A stretch of DNA of 64,000 bases from Clostridium sp. DSM 17811 (GTDB taxonomy: Bacteria > Bacillota > Clostridia > Clostridiales > Clostridiaceae), in the NCBI RefSeq assembly GCF_018861905.1, contig NZ_JAHLDU010000002.1:62001-126000 (forward strand), given 5' to 3'. The translations under genes and the position numbers were made by a program. Under the pieces are notes generated by a model. It did no database searches. It was not told the origin of the DNA and saw only the letters and a program-made list of their open reading frames with translations. This document shows positions 1 through 10,084 of this stretch, piece by piece (positions within the stretch are counted from its first letter, which is position 1; the number at the start of each line of letters is the position of its first letter).

Positions 1-1281
1 ATTGTTGGTTTTGGTATTTTAATGTTATCGTTATCTTTTAATAATTTATTATTAAAAAAACCTGAATTAAATGGTATATTTAGCTATGCAGAAGATGGTT
101 TCGGAAAATTTGGAGGGTTCATTAGTGGATGGGGGTATTGGTTATCCGCATGGCTTGGTAATGTAGCATTTGCTACAATGCTTATGAGTACACTTTCATA
201 TTTCTTTCCTATATTTGGGAATGGGCAAAATGTTGCCTCGATTATTGGTGCAAGTATTATTATGTGGGTACTTACCTACATAGTTAATAGAGGTGTTGAG
301 GAAGCTGCACTCATAAATACAGTAGTTACCATATTTAAATTAATACCTATCTTTTTATTCATAGTAATAGGTATTGTGGCTTTTAAGGTAGATTTATTCA
401 CAAATCATTTTTGGGGTAACATATCTACTAATTTTAAGCTATCAGATATATTCTCACAAGTTAAAAGTTGTATGATGGTAATGATGTGGGTTTTTGTTGG
501 TATAGAAGGAGCTTCTATGTTATCTTCTCGTGCTAATAAAAAATCTGAAGCTGGAAGAGCAACTATTCTTGGGTTAATAGGATTATTAACTATTTATATT
601 CTTGCTTCAATGATTCCTTATGGTGTTATGAGTAAAGATCAGTTAGCGAAATTAGCTACTCCTTCAATGGCTTATATCTTAAAAGATATTGTTGGACCTT
701 GGGGAGCTGCATTTATAAACGTAGGTTTAATAATCTCGATTTCAGGTGCATGGTTATCTTGGACGATGCTACCATCTGAAACAACTCTTTTAATGGCTCG
801 TTCAAAGTTATTACCAAAAGTATTTGGTAAAGTAAATAAGGCTGGTGCTCCAACTTTTTCTTTAATTATCACAGCGGCATTAACTCAATTGTTTATTTTT
901 ACTTTCTTATTTACCGATAAGGCATACCAATTTGCTTATTCTCTTTGTACCGCTGCAATACTCGTATGTTACTTATTTGTTGGATTGTACCAATTTAAAA
1001 TATCTTATCTAAACAGACATGAAAAAGGACAAATAAAACAAATAATAGTAGGTTTAATTACCGTGATTTTTGAAATATGGGCAATAGTAGTTTCAGGACT
1101 AAACTATACTTTGCTATGCCTTATAGCTTATATTCCTGGAATTGTGTTTTTTGCCATGGCTAGAAAAGAAAATGGTGAAAAGAGTTGGTTAACAAAGAGA
1201 CAAGCTATATTGACTGCTTTAATTGTTATAGGATCAATATATATCATTTACCAATTAGCTATAGGAAAAGTTGCTATTTAA
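1..1281 (+). CDS. arcD: Arginine/ornithine antiporter, APC family (5' end outside window)
   Basis: The reading frame is open from base 1, so the true start lies upstream and the first methionine visible (base 22) is internal. About 426 residues are visible, with roughly ten hydrophobic membrane segments and the loop layout of the APC amino acid antiporters. The family exchanges external arginine for internal ornithine across the cell membrane, feeding the arginine deiminase pathway. This role is supported by the next two genes on the same strand, an ArcT-like aminotransferase and carbamate kinase. A different basic amino acid substrate cannot be excluded from sequence alone. arcA and arcB would be expected upstream of the window. 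Confidence 0.82.
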   Translation: MVGFGILMLSLSFNNLLLKKPELNGIFSYAEDGFGKFGGFISGWGYWLSAWLGNVAFATMLMSTLSYFFPIFGNGQNVASIIGASIIMWVLTYIVNRGVEEAALINTVVTIFKLIPIFLFIVIGIVAFKVDLFTNHFWGNISTNFKLSDIFSQVKSCMMVMMWVFVGIEGASMLSSRANKKSEAGRATILGLIGLLTIYILASMIPYGVMSKDQLAKLATPSMAYILKDIVGPWGAAFINVGLIISISGAWLSWTMLPSETTLLMARSKLLPKVFGKVNKAGAPTFSLIITAALTQLFIFTFLFTDKAYQFAYSLCTAAILVCYLFVGLYQFKISYLNRHEKGQIKQIIVGLITVIFEIWAIVVSGLNYTLLCLIAYIPGIVFFAMARKENGEKSWLTKRQAILTALIVIGSIYIIYQLAIGKVAI

Positions 1282-1304
1282 ATTATTGAAAAGAGGTTTT
1301 TAAT

Positions 1305-2426
1305 ATGAATATTGCAAGTTTTGGCGTTGAAGAATGGTTAAATGTTTGGGAAAATGATGCTATTTATGATATAGCAGGAAGTTCGATTGCATCATTTTCA
1401 TTAGAAGAAATAATATCTATAGATGGTACAACTCCAAAGGAATTTTTTGATGGATTATTAAAAACAAAAATGAACTATGGATGGATAGAGGGTTCTCCAG
1501 ACTTTAAAAAAGAAGTTAGTAAACTCTATAAAAATGTTCCACCTGAAAATATTCTACAAACAAATGGAGCAACTGGTGCAAATCTTTTAGCATTATACTC
1601 ATTAATCGAGCCCGGTGATCATGTGATTTCGATGCACCCTAGTTATCAGCAATTATATGATATTCCAAAGTCTTTTGGTGCCGAAGTAGATTTTTGGGAA
1701 ATTTATGAAGAAAATGATTGGTTACCAAAGCTTAATGAACTAAAAAAATTAATACGTCCAAATACAAAATTAATTTGTTTGAATAATGCAAACAATCCTA
1801 CTGGAACTATATTTGATGATGACTTTCTTAAAGAAATAGTAAAAATTGCGAGTAATGTTGGTGCTTATATTTTAGTTGATGAAGTATATAAACCTTTGGA
1901 TTCCTCAATTGTTGTTTCTTCAATAGTAGACTTATACGATAAAGGAATTTCGACTAACAGTTTATCAAAAACATATTCAGTTCCAGGAATACGTGTTGGT
2001 TGGATTGCTAGCAATACAGAACTCGCAGATTCATTTAGAAAATATCGTGATTATACTATGATTTGTGCAGGCGTTTTTGATGATTATCTAGCTGTTCATA
2101 TATTAAAAAATAAAGAATTAGTCTACGATAGAAATAAAAAAATTGTTCATACGAATTTAGAGATTGTTAAAGAATGGGTTAAAAATGAGCCACGTGTTAC
2201 ATTAGTATTCCCGAAATATGTTTCTACATCATTTATTAAATTAGACATACCTATTGATGTTGAGCAATTTTGTATAGATATTTTAAAAGAAAAAGGGGTT
2301 CTTTTAGTACCTGGCAATCGTTTTGATGTTCCGGGACATGCTAGATTAGGTTACTGTACACATACAGAAATATTAAAAAATGGATTAAAAGAGTTATCTG
2401 CTTATTTAAGAAAGTTTGATAAATAA
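1305..2426 (+). CDS. arcT: PLP-dependent aminotransferase of the arginine deiminase operon
   Basis: A 373-residue fold-type I (class I/II) aminotransferase. NNANNPTGT near residues 163-171 is the usual Asn-Pro-Thr-Gly signature, and the PLP-binding lysine is in NSLSKTYSVPGIRVGW, about residue 222. It starts 23 bases after arcD behind AAGAGG and is followed by carbamate kinase. An aminotransferase in this position of arc operons of lactic acid bacteria is called arcT. Its substrate is not settled in general and cannot be read here, so the symbol rests on family plus position. No sign of truncation. Confidence 0.75.
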   Translation: MNIASFGVEEWLNVWENDAIYDIAGSSIASFSLEEIISIDGTTPKEFFDGLLKTKMNYGWIEGSPDFKKEVSKLYKNVPPENILQTNGATGANLLALYSLIEPGDHVISMHPSYQQLYDIPKSFGAEVDFWEIYEENDWLPKLNELKKLIRPNTKLICLNNANNPTGTIFDDDFLKEIVKIASNVGAYILVDEVYKPLDSSIVVSSIVDLYDKGISTNSLSKTYSVPGIRVGWIASNTELADSFRKYRDYTMICAGVFDDYLAVHILKNKELVYDRNKKIVHTNLEIVKEWVKNEPRVTLVFPKYVSTSFIKLDIPIDVEQFCIDILKEKGVLLVPGNRFDVPGHARLGYCTHTEILKNGLKELSAYLRKFDK

Positions 2427-2461
2427 TCTAATTTAGATTAGGTATGAAAGGAGAAATTAAT

Positions 2462-3412
2462 ATGTCAAGAATAGTAATTGCACTTGGGGGGAATGCCCTT
2501 CAAGCAAATCCGAAAGATACTACAGCAGAAGCACAGTTAATAACAGCTGGGCAAACTTCAGAGACTATTGTAGATTTAATTGAAGAAGGCCATGAGGTTA
2601 TTATTGCTCATGGTAATGGACCTCAAGTAGGTCAACTTGTAGCTACTTATGAAGCCGCAGCTTCTATAAATGCAAATAGTCCAGTAATGCCATTCCCTGA
2701 ATGCGGTGCTATGAGTCAAGGATATATAGGATATCATTTACAACAAAGTATAAGGGCAGAGATGAGAAAAAGAGGAATAACTAAAGAAGTTGCTACCGTA
2801 ATTACACAAGTAATAGTAGATGCAAACGACCCGGGATTTAAGAACCCAACTAAGCCAGTAGGTTCTTTCTTTACACAGGAGCAGGCTAATAAATTAATGA
2901 CTGAAAAAGGATATACAATGAAGGAAGATTCTAATAGAGGTTGGAGACGAGTTGTGGCATCCCCATTACCAATTGATATAGTTGAAAAACCTATTATTAA
3001 AACATTAGTTGATGCTGGACATATTGTTATAACTGTTGGTGGGGGCGGTATACCTGTAATTGACACAGGTAACGGTAACCTTAAGGGAGTACCAGCTGTA
3101 ATAGACAAAGATTTTGCTTCTTGTAAAATAGCGGAATTAATAAATGCTGATCTTCTTGTTGTGCTTACAGCAGTCGAGCAAGTTGCTATTAACTTTGGCA
3201 AACCAAATCAAAAGAACCTTTCAAAAATAACAGCAGAAGAAGCTAAAACTTATATGAAAGAAGGACAATTTGCTCCTGGTTCCATGCTTCCAAAAATAAA
3301 AGCTGCTCTTATATTTGTCGAAGCAAAAGAGGGTAGAAAAGCAATTATAACATCCCTTGAAAAAGCTAAGGATGCAATAAGAGAAGTAGCGGGTACAATA
3401 ATAACAAAATAG
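2462..3412 (+). CDS. arcC: Carbamate kinase
   Basis: About 316 residues, the usual family length. It converts carbamoyl phosphate and ADP to ATP, CO2 and ammonia, the ATP-yielding last step of arginine fermentation, in the cytoplasm. The N-terminus MSRIVIALGGNALQ and the motifs AHGNGPQVG and GGGGIPV are typical of the amino acid kinase fold of this family. An in-frame upstream ATG at 2444 exists, but AAAGGAG at about 2447-2453 lies at proper distance from the ATG at 2462, so the shorter start is chosen. Last gene of the arc operon; a strong hairpin terminator follows. Confidence 0.93.
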   Translation: MSRIVIALGGNALQANPKDTTAEAQLITAGQTSETIVDLIEEGHEVIIAHGNGPQVGQLVATYEAAASINANSPVMPFPECGAMSQGYIGYHLQQSIRAEMRKRGITKEVATVITQVIVDANDPGFKNPTKPVGSFFTQEQANKLMTEKGYTMKEDSNRGWRRVVASPLPIDIVEKPIIKTLVDAGHIVITVGGGGIPVIDTGNGNLKGVPAVIDKDFASCKIAELINADLLVVLTAVEQVAINFGKPNQKNLSKITAEEAKTYMKEGQFAPGSMLPKIKAALIFVEAKEGRKAIITSLEKAKDAIREVAGTIITK

Positions 3413-3450
3413 ATTAGAATTAAATTATAAGATTATATTTATATATAACT

Positions 3451-3514
3451 TCATCCTATTGAATGGAATCAACTAAAAAATAGTTGAATATCCGTTTAAT
3501 GGGATGATTTTTTT
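3451..3514 (+). terminator. Intrinsic terminator of the arc operon
   Basis: A long imperfect stem (outer TCATCC pairs with GGATGA; inner TCAACTA pairs with TAGTTGA around an A-rich loop) is followed directly by a run of T. It lies 38 bases after the carbamate kinase stop. Confidence 0.8.
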
Positions 3515-3540
3515 GAATGAAATATAATAAAAAATAATTA

Positions 3541-3571
3541 TTTTACTAAAACTATTGAAATTTTACTAAAA
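3541..3571 (+). promoter_or_regulatory. Twin palindromic operator sites before galK
   Basis: The 11-bp dyad TTTTACTAAAA occurs at 3541-3551 and again at 3561-3571, 20 bp apart centre to centre, so both sites face the same side of the helix. They lie 60-90 bases before the galK start. A LacI/GalR-type repressor is encoded just downstream of the gal genes, so these are inferred GalR operators. A related dyad TTTTATTAAAA lies at 8508-8518 between the PTS genes and the MFS gene. Confidence 0.55.
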
Positions 3572-3633
3572 CAATGATAACCTATACATATAGAGAAACA
3601 CGAAAACTATTTATTATAGGGAGGAATTCAATT

Positions 3634-4794
3634 ATGATTAATAAATTAAAAGATATGTTTAAGAGGGTTTATAAATGCGAGGCTGAAAAGGTTTTTTTCG
3701 CTCCAGGTAGAGTAAATTTAATAGGAGAGCATACAGACTATAACGGTGGTAATGTTTTTCCATGTGCAATAACTTTTGGTACTTATGCACTAATTAAAAA
3801 GCGAACTGATAAAAAGATAAGATTTTATTCAGAGAATTTTGAAGAATTAGGAATAATGGAAATAGATATAGATGACATGAAATACAACAAAGAGCACGAT
3901 TGGGCAAATTATCCTAAGGGAGTAATTTGGGTTTTTGAAAATAACGGCATGAAAATAGATAGTGGATTTGATATATTATTTTACGGGAATATACCAAATG
4001 GTGCAGGATTATCTTCTTCAGCATCTATTGAGGTAGTTACAGGTGTTGTTTTAAAGGATTTATATAATTTTGACCTTAGTATGATAGATATCGTTAAGTA
4101 TAGTCAAAAGGCAGAAAATGAATATGTAGGTGTAAATTGTGGTATTATGGATCAATTTGCTATAGGTATGGGTAAAAAAGACAAAGCAATATTATTAGAT
4201 ACAAATACATTAAAATATCAATATTCAAGCATAAAACTTGATGGAGCATCTATAGTAATATCAAACACGAATAAAAGAAGAGGTCTTGCTGATTCTAAAT
4301 ATAATGAAAGAAGATCAGAATGCGAAACTGCTCTTAAAGATTTACAAAGTGAACTTAAAATCAATGCTCTTTGTGAAATAAATGAAGATGTATTTGAAAA
4401 AAACAGACATCTTATAAAAAATGAAGTTTGTGCAAGACGTGCAAAACATGCCATTTATGAGAATCAAAGAACTTTAAAAGCTGTAAAAGCACTTGAAAAC
4501 AAAGATATAAAATTATTTGGTGAGTTAATGAATAAGTCACATATATCACTAAGAGATGATTATGAAGTTACAGGAATAGAACTAGATACTTTAGTTGAAA
4601 TTGCATGGAAAATGCCAGGCGTAATTGGGTCAAGAATGACAGGAGCTGGTTTTGGTGGATGCACAGTAAGTATAGTTAAAGATGAATTTGTAGATGAGTT
4701 CATTAAAAATGTTGGGGAAGAATATAAGAAGAAAATAGGACATGAAGCAATCTTTTATGTAGCTCAAATAGGTGATGGTGCAAGAAAACTATAA
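3634..4794 (+). CDS. galK: Galactokinase
   Basis: About 386 residues, normal for the family. It phosphorylates galactose to galactose 1-phosphate with ATP, the first step of the Leloir pathway. GHMP-kinase motifs are intact: RVNLIGEHTDYNGG near the N-terminus (sugar binding), PNGAGLSSSASIEV (ATP loop), VNCGIMDQFA with the catalytic Asp, and RMTGAGFGGC near the C-terminus. An upstream in-frame ATG at 3574 gives an unlikely N-terminal extension. AGGGAGG at 3618-3624 sets the ATG at 3634 as start. It is followed by galT after a short tandem repeat, so the two are probably co-transcribed. Confidence 0.95.
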   Translation: MINKLKDMFKRVYKCEAEKVFFAPGRVNLIGEHTDYNGGNVFPCAITFGTYALIKKRTDKKIRFYSENFEELGIMEIDIDDMKYNKEHDWANYPKGVIWVFENNGMKIDSGFDILFYGNIPNGAGLSSSASIEVVTGVVLKDLYNFDLSMIDIVKYSQKAENEYVGVNCGIMDQFAIGMGKKDKAILLDTNTLKYQYSSIKLDGASIVISNTNKRRGLADSKYNERRSECETALKDLQSELKINALCEINEDVFEKNRHLIKNEVCARRAKHAIYENQRTLKAVKALENKDIKLFGELMNKSHISLRDDYEVTGIELDTLVEIAWKMPGVIGSRMTGAGFGGCTVSIVKDEFVDEFIKNVGEEYKKKIGHEAIFYVAQIGDGARKL

Positions 4795-4872
4795 CAGCTT
4801 CGAAAAAGATGAACAGCACCGAAGGTGATGACTTGCAGCTTCGAAGAAGATGAACAGCACCGTAGGTGATGA
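4795..4872 (+). repeat. Two-copy 37-bp tandem repeat between galK and galT
   Basis: Copies at 4795-4831 and 4836-4872 (period 41 bp) differ at only two bases. Each contains two tiny stem-loops, CTTC-GAA-GAAG (changed to CTTCGAAAAAG in copy 1) and CACC-GAA-GGTG (CACC-GTA-GGTG in copy 2). The block begins directly after the galK stop and ends shortly before the galT ribosome-binding site, so it sits inside the transcript. Confidence 0.85.
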
Positions 4873-4893
4873 TAACTACTAGGAGATGATAAC

Positions 4894-6414
4894 ATGGCAG
4901 TAAATATTTCAAGTGAGGTCCAAAAGTTGCTTTATTATGCAATAAATAAGCAATTAATAACTCAAGAGGATTTAATATATACCAAAAACAGACTTCTAGA
5001 AACTTTATCTTTAGATGAGATTAAGGAAGAAAATATTGAAGATAAAGAATATGAAGTGCAACAAGTTTTGGATAATATAAATTTGTGGGCATGCGACAAT
5101 AAAGTAATAAACGATGACGGCATAATTGCTAGGGATTTATTTGACACAAAAATAATGGCTTGTTTAATAGGCAGGCCATCAGAAATAATAAAAGAATTTA
5201 AAAGGCTTTATAAGGAAAGTCCGAAAAAAGCAACGGATTATTTTTATAAATTAAGTATAAGTTCAAATTATATAAGATGGGAAAGAGTGCAAAAGGATTT
5301 AAAATGGAAAGTAGCAACAGGTTATGGAGATATAGATATTACTATTAATTTATCTAAACCTGAAAAGGATCCAAAAGAAATTGCTAGAGCTAAAAATTTA
5401 AAATCAAGTGCTTACCCTACCTGTTTACTTTGCAAAGAAAATGAGGGTTATGCAGGTAGAATAAATCATCCAGCTAGAGGAAATCATAGGCTTATACCTG
5501 TTATGTTAGATAAAGACAAATGGTTTTTACAATATTCTCCTTATGTTTATTACAATGAACATTGCATAGTGTTAAATGGTGAACATGTGCCAATGAAAAT
5601 ATGCAAGGAAACATTTAAAAGGTTACTAGATTTTGTGGAGCAATATCCACACTATTTCGTAGGATCTAATGCAGATCTTCCTATAGTTGGAGGCTCAATA
5701 TTAAGTCATGATCATTTTCAAGGTGGAAACTATGAATTTGCTATGGCAAAGGCACCTATAGAGGAAGAATTCAATGTTAAAGGATACGAAGGAGTAACAA
5801 TTGGTAGGGTTAAGTGGCCTATGAGTGTTGTTAGAATAAATGGTAAAGATAAGGAAATACTCGTAAAACTCGCAGATCACATTTTGAAAGTTTGGAAGAA
5901 TTATTCTGATGAGAGCGTGACCATAAGTGCATTTACAGGTGATACTCCACATAACGCAATAACACCTATAGCTAGGAGACGAGGAGAATCATACGAGATA
6001 GATTTAGTTCTAAGAAATAATAGAACATCAGCTCAGTACCCAGACGGAATTTTCCATCCTCATAAGGAGTTACATAACATAAAGAAAGAAAATATTGGAC
6101 TCATCGAGGTTATGGGACTTGCAGTTTTACCAGCAAGATTAAAAACAGAGATAAAAGAGCTAAGTTATTATTTAGTAAATAATAAAGATAAAGATATCTT
6201 TAGGGAACTAGATAATAAAGAGGACCTTATAAAACATAAAGAATGGGCAATAAAGCTCACTCAAAAATATTCGGATATTAATGAAGAAAATGTTGATGAA
6301 ATATTAAAAAAAGAAATAGGTATTGTATTTTCAAAGGTTCTAGAACAGGCTGGAGTATTTAAAACAGATGTTAAAGGGAAACAAGCTTTTAATAAATTTA
6401 TTAATAGTTTATAG
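4894..6414 (+). CDS. galT: UTP-hexose-1-phosphate uridylyltransferase, class II
   Basis: A 506-residue protein of the long Gram-positive GalT class, not the ~350-residue enteric type. It transfers UMP between UDP-glucose and galactose 1-phosphate, the second Leloir step. The motif GGSILSHDHFQGGNYEF near residues 266-282 carries the catalytic histidine region, and a CLLC motif precedes it. AGGAG at about 4881-4885 serves the ATG. No galE (UDP-galactose 4-epimerase) is next to it, so that enzyme must be encoded elsewhere. Confidence 0.93.
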   Translation: MAVNISSEVQKLLYYAINKQLITQEDLIYTKNRLLETLSLDEIKEENIEDKEYEVQQVLDNINLWACDNKVINDDGIIARDLFDTKIMACLIGRPSEIIKEFKRLYKESPKKATDYFYKLSISSNYIRWERVQKDLKWKVATGYGDIDITINLSKPEKDPKEIARAKNLKSSAYPTCLLCKENEGYAGRINHPARGNHRLIPVMLDKDKWFLQYSPYVYYNEHCIVLNGEHVPMKICKETFKRLLDFVEQYPHYFVGSNADLPIVGGSILSHDHFQGGNYEFAMAKAPIEEEFNVKGYEGVTIGRVKWPMSVVRINGKDKEILVKLADHILKVWKNYSDESVTISAFTGDTPHNAITPIARRRGESYEIDLVLRNNRTSAQYPDGIFHPHKELHNIKKENIGLIEVMGLAVLPARLKTEIKELSYYLVNNKDKDIFRELDNKEDLIKHKEWAIKLTQKYSDINEENVDEILKKEIGIVFSKVLEQAGVFKTDVKGKQAFNKFINSL

Positions 6415-6443
6415 AGAAATGGTTTTAAAACATTTCAAAAGGT

Positions 6444-6482
6444 GATTAAAGAGTGGATTATACAATAATTCACTCTTTAATC
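6444..6482. terminator. Perfect 12-bp inverted repeat after galT
   Basis: GATTAAAGAGTG at 6444-6455 and its exact complement at 6471-6482 enclose a 15-base loop. It stands 29 bases after the galT stop and about 65 before the repressor gene. There is no following T-run on the plus strand, so it may be a weak terminator, an mRNA-end stabiliser or an operator. Confidence 0.5.
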
Positions 6483-6499
6483 ATAAATTAGAGAAATAA

Positions 6500-7552
<1,053 letters not shown>

Positions 7553-7570
7553 AGAATAGTTTACTTTTTA

Positions 7571-7611
7571 AATAAGCCGTACCCTCCAAATAAATTAGGG
7601 TACGGCTTATT
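7571..7611. terminator. Bidirectional terminator between convergent galR and PTS IIB
   Basis: Perfect 15-bp stem AATAAGCCGTACCCT / AGGGTACGGCTTATT with an 11-base loop, centred between the two convergent stop codons. Confidence 0.85.
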
Positions 7612-7626
7612 GTATATATAGTTTGA

Positions 7627-7911
7627 TTATTCTTCTTTTAATGTTTTTATAATTTCATTAAGTGTGTCTTCTTCACCCACACCAGTTAGCAGGGATATAG
7701 CGGGTATTATATGAACATTTATTTCTGATACATCAAATGTACCTGTAGTTACTAATAAATCATAATCTGGGACTATTGACTGAACATCTGTAAGTTTACA
7801 GGGAGTTATAATTACATCTATACCTTCCTTTTCACAAATTTCTTTGATTTTAACTGCAACTACCGTTGAAGTTGCTATTCCAGTTCCACAAGCTACCAAT
7901 ATTTTTTTCAT
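7627..7911 (-). CDS. gatB: PTS galactitol-type IIB component
   Basis: A 94-residue cytoplasmic phosphocarrier. The N-terminal CGTGIATSTVV holds the cysteine that is phosphorylated in the lactose/galactitol IIB fold. It normally takes phosphate from IIA and passes it to the sugar bound to IIC. It follows the IIA gene after 17 bases with a clear TAGGAGGA site and is the last gene of that operon. No IIC gene follows; the next sequence is a terminator and the convergent repressor. The sugar specificity, galactitol or galactose, is inferred from family and neighbours. Confidence 0.85.
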   Translation of the reverse strand: MKKILVACGTGIATSTVVAVKIKEICEKEGIDVIITPCKLTDVQSIVPDYDLLVTTGTFDVSEINVHIIPAISLLTGVGEEDTLNEIIKTLKEE

Positions 7912-7928
7912 TTTGAATTCCTCCTAGG

Positions 7929-8411
7929 TTATGATAATTTTTTATTATTAATTAAATATGGTTTTAATGTATTTAAAACTTCCTCGATTGAGGAAGCATT
8001 AACAATTGATTTTAATGCTTCGGGATTTTTAATAAGTTTAACTATTTTCTGTAACATTTCAATATGACCGTGAGGTTCTTTTAGAGCTAGCATTATAATA
8101 ATTTGTACATTTAGTTTAATATTGCTATCCCCCATAGATCTAAATTCTACTGGACTTTTAAGGATACCTATAGATAAGGCTGCCTTATTTACTAAAGTAT
8201 GAGTTGCATGAGGTATAGCTATTTTAATATCTACTGAAGGTAGAGCAGTAGGATACTTTTGTTCCCTTTCTATAATAGCTATTTGATATTCTTTTTTTAT
8301 ATAACCTTTTTCATATAGTTTTGAGGATAAAAAATTTAAAGCTTCTATACTATTTGAAAATTCTAGATTTCTAAATACTAAAACGTTTTCATGATATAAT
8401 TCTAGGTTCAC
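7929..8411 (-). CDS. gatA: PTS IIA component (fructose/mannitol-type fold, galactitol family)
   Basis: About 160 residues of the PTS EIIA type-2 fold. The phospho-acceptor histidine is in IAIPHATHTLV, and KEPHGHIEMLQKIVKLI fits the helical C-terminal part. An in-frame ATG lies at 8429, but TTAGGAGGATA just downstream of it is the ribosome-binding site, which sets the GTG at 8411 as the start. It accepts phosphate from HPr and hands it to IIB. It forms a two-gene unit with gatB, transcribed away from the MFS gene. The membrane subunit IIC is missing from the neighbourhood. Confidence 0.85.
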   Translation of the reverse strand: MNLELYHENVLVFRNLEFSNSIEALNFLSSKLYEKGYIKKEYQIAIIEREQKYPTALPSVDIKIAIPHATHTLVNKAALSIGILKSPVEFRSMGDSNIKLNVQIIIMLALKEPHGHIEMLQKIVKLIKNPEALKSIVNASSIEEVLNTLKPYLINNKKLS

Positions 8412-8743
8412 ATCGTATCCTCCTAACATAGGTTCACTGTAAATGTATACATGATTAAATTAATCCACAAATCAATTATATAGTAAAAATAAATCTATAA
8501 CAACCAATTTTATTAAAATAATTAGTGCAAATATAACCTAATAATTACATAAAATGCATATTTTTAAATCTATGATGTAATTTATAGCTAATTTATAGAC
8601 TTTTATGTAAAATAACTAGGATAAATTTTTTATTTAAGAGTTATTAGAAGAGTCAAAGGATTTATTTAACGCTTAAGCATATAAAAAAAGAAATTAAAGG
8701 GAATTGTATAAAAATGTAGAATATTAAAATACATGTAAAAATT
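8412..8743. other. Divergent intergenic region between PTS IIA and MFS genes
   Basis: About 330 AT-rich bases holding the promoters of both flanking genes. The only clear structure is the 11-bp dyad TTTTATTAAAA at 8508-8518, close to the operator-like sites before galK, and the gatA ribosome-binding site at 8415-8423 on the minus strand. No credible small reading frame was seen. Confidence 0.4.
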
Positions 8744-10021
8744 ATGGAAATGTTAATGAAAGGACTGATAAAGCTGAGGTATTTTGATACATATAAAGGA
8801 TTGCCTAAAAGTATTTATATTTTATTTTTAGCACAAGTCACAAATCGTTTTGGGGATTTTGTTTTACCATTTCTAACTTTATTTTTAGTTAAGAAAATGG
8901 GATTTGACTATAAGAGTGCAGGATTCGCAGTAATGCTTATTACATTATCATCAATCCCTGGATCAATCGCTGGAGGAAAAATTGCAGATCATATTGGACG
9001 TAGAAAATCATATGCTATATTTCAATTTAGTGCAGGATTTTTTTTGCTTTTATGCGTGTTTACTAAAAGCCCTAAAATTGTTATAACGCTTGTTTGTATA
9101 TCTTCATTTTTCAATGGTGGTGTTAGACCAATTATGTCAGCAATTATAGCGGATGTATTGCCTGCCGAAAAAAGGCAGATTGGCTTCTCAATATCATATC
9201 TAGGAATTAATTTAGGAGCGGCTCTTGGACCACTAGTAGCTGGATTTTTATTTAGTCATTATATACCGCTTATATTTATAGGTGATGCAGTTACTTCATT
9301 TGTAGCTGTAATTCTAGTAGTATTAAATATAAAAGAGACATTGCCAGATTGCAATAACGACGAACATATTAGAAATGAAGAAAAATGTGAGGCTGGTAAT
9401 GTTTTTACAGCTTTAATAAAACGTCCTAAAATTATAATTTTTCTAATTATTAATATATTTTTAAGTTTTACTTATACTCAGAACGTTTTTTCACTACCGA
9501 TTATGTTAGATAATGTCTTTGGAGGTAGTGGAGCGAGAAATTATGGCATCCTTATAAGCTGTAATGCTATAACGGTTCTTGTTATGACTATCTTTATAAC
9601 AAATAAAATAAGAAATTGGAATCCATTAAGTGCAATTGCAATGTCTGGAATTCTGTATGCAATTGGATTTGGAATGATTACATTTATCCATTCAATGCCA
9701 TTATATATTATATCAACGCTTATATGGACAATTGGAGAAATTATGAATGTGACGAATTTTGGAGTATATGTATCCAATAATACTCCGCAAAATTTTAGAG
9801 CAAGATTTAATGCAATTACATCATTAAGTTTTGCAATAGGAGGGGCTCTTGGCACATCACTTATGGGTAAATATATGGATGGGTTAGGGGTTAACGCAGT
9901 GTGGCCATTGGTTTTCTTTTTATCACTATTTGGAGCTTTAGGAATGTACGTTCTAAAAATAAAGTCCGAAACAAATATAGAGGAAAGAGTGGAATGTGTA
10001 GAGGCTTACGAGGATGTTTAG
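8744..10021 (+). CDS. MFS transporter, unknown substrate
   Basis: A 425-residue major facilitator with twelve predicted membrane helices. The cytoplasmic loop after helix 2 carries GGKIADHIGRRKSY, the standard MFS motif between helices 2 and 3, and NLGAALGPLVAG resembles the helix 5 motif of antiporter-type members, which would fit a drug or metabolite exporter. No good ribosome-binding site precedes either ATG (8744 or 8756), so the exact start is unsure. A terminator follows. It may be monocistronic; a link to the gal genes cannot be shown. Confidence 0.8.
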   Translation: MEMLMKGLIKLRYFDTYKGLPKSIYILFLAQVTNRFGDFVLPFLTLFLVKKMGFDYKSAGFAVMLITLSSIPGSIAGGKIADHIGRRKSYAIFQFSAGFFLLLCVFTKSPKIVITLVCISSFFNGGVRPIMSAIIADVLPAEKRQIGFSISYLGINLGAALGPLVAGFLFSHYIPLIFIGDAVTSFVAVILVVLNIKETLPDCNNDEHIRNEEKCEAGNVFTALIKRPKIIIFLIINIFLSFTYTQNVFSLPIMLDNVFGGSGARNYGILISCNAITVLVMTIFITNKIRNWNPLSAIAMSGILYAIGFGMITFIHSMPLYIISTLIWTIGEIMNVTNFGVYVSNNTPQNFRARFNAITSLSFAIGGALGTSLMGKYMDGLGVNAVWPLVFFLSLFGALGMYVLKIKSETNIEERVECVEAYEDV

Positions 10022-10034
10022 TAGATTAATTAAA

Positions 10035-10072
10035 AAATGAGCAATAATCAAAGAAATCATTATTGCTCATTT
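10035..10072. terminator. Bidirectional terminator
   Basis: Perfect 14-bp stem AAATGAGCAATAAT / ATTATTGCTCATTT with a 10-base loop between convergent genes. Confidence 0.85.
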
Positions 10073-10084
10073 ATATTATCTTAT

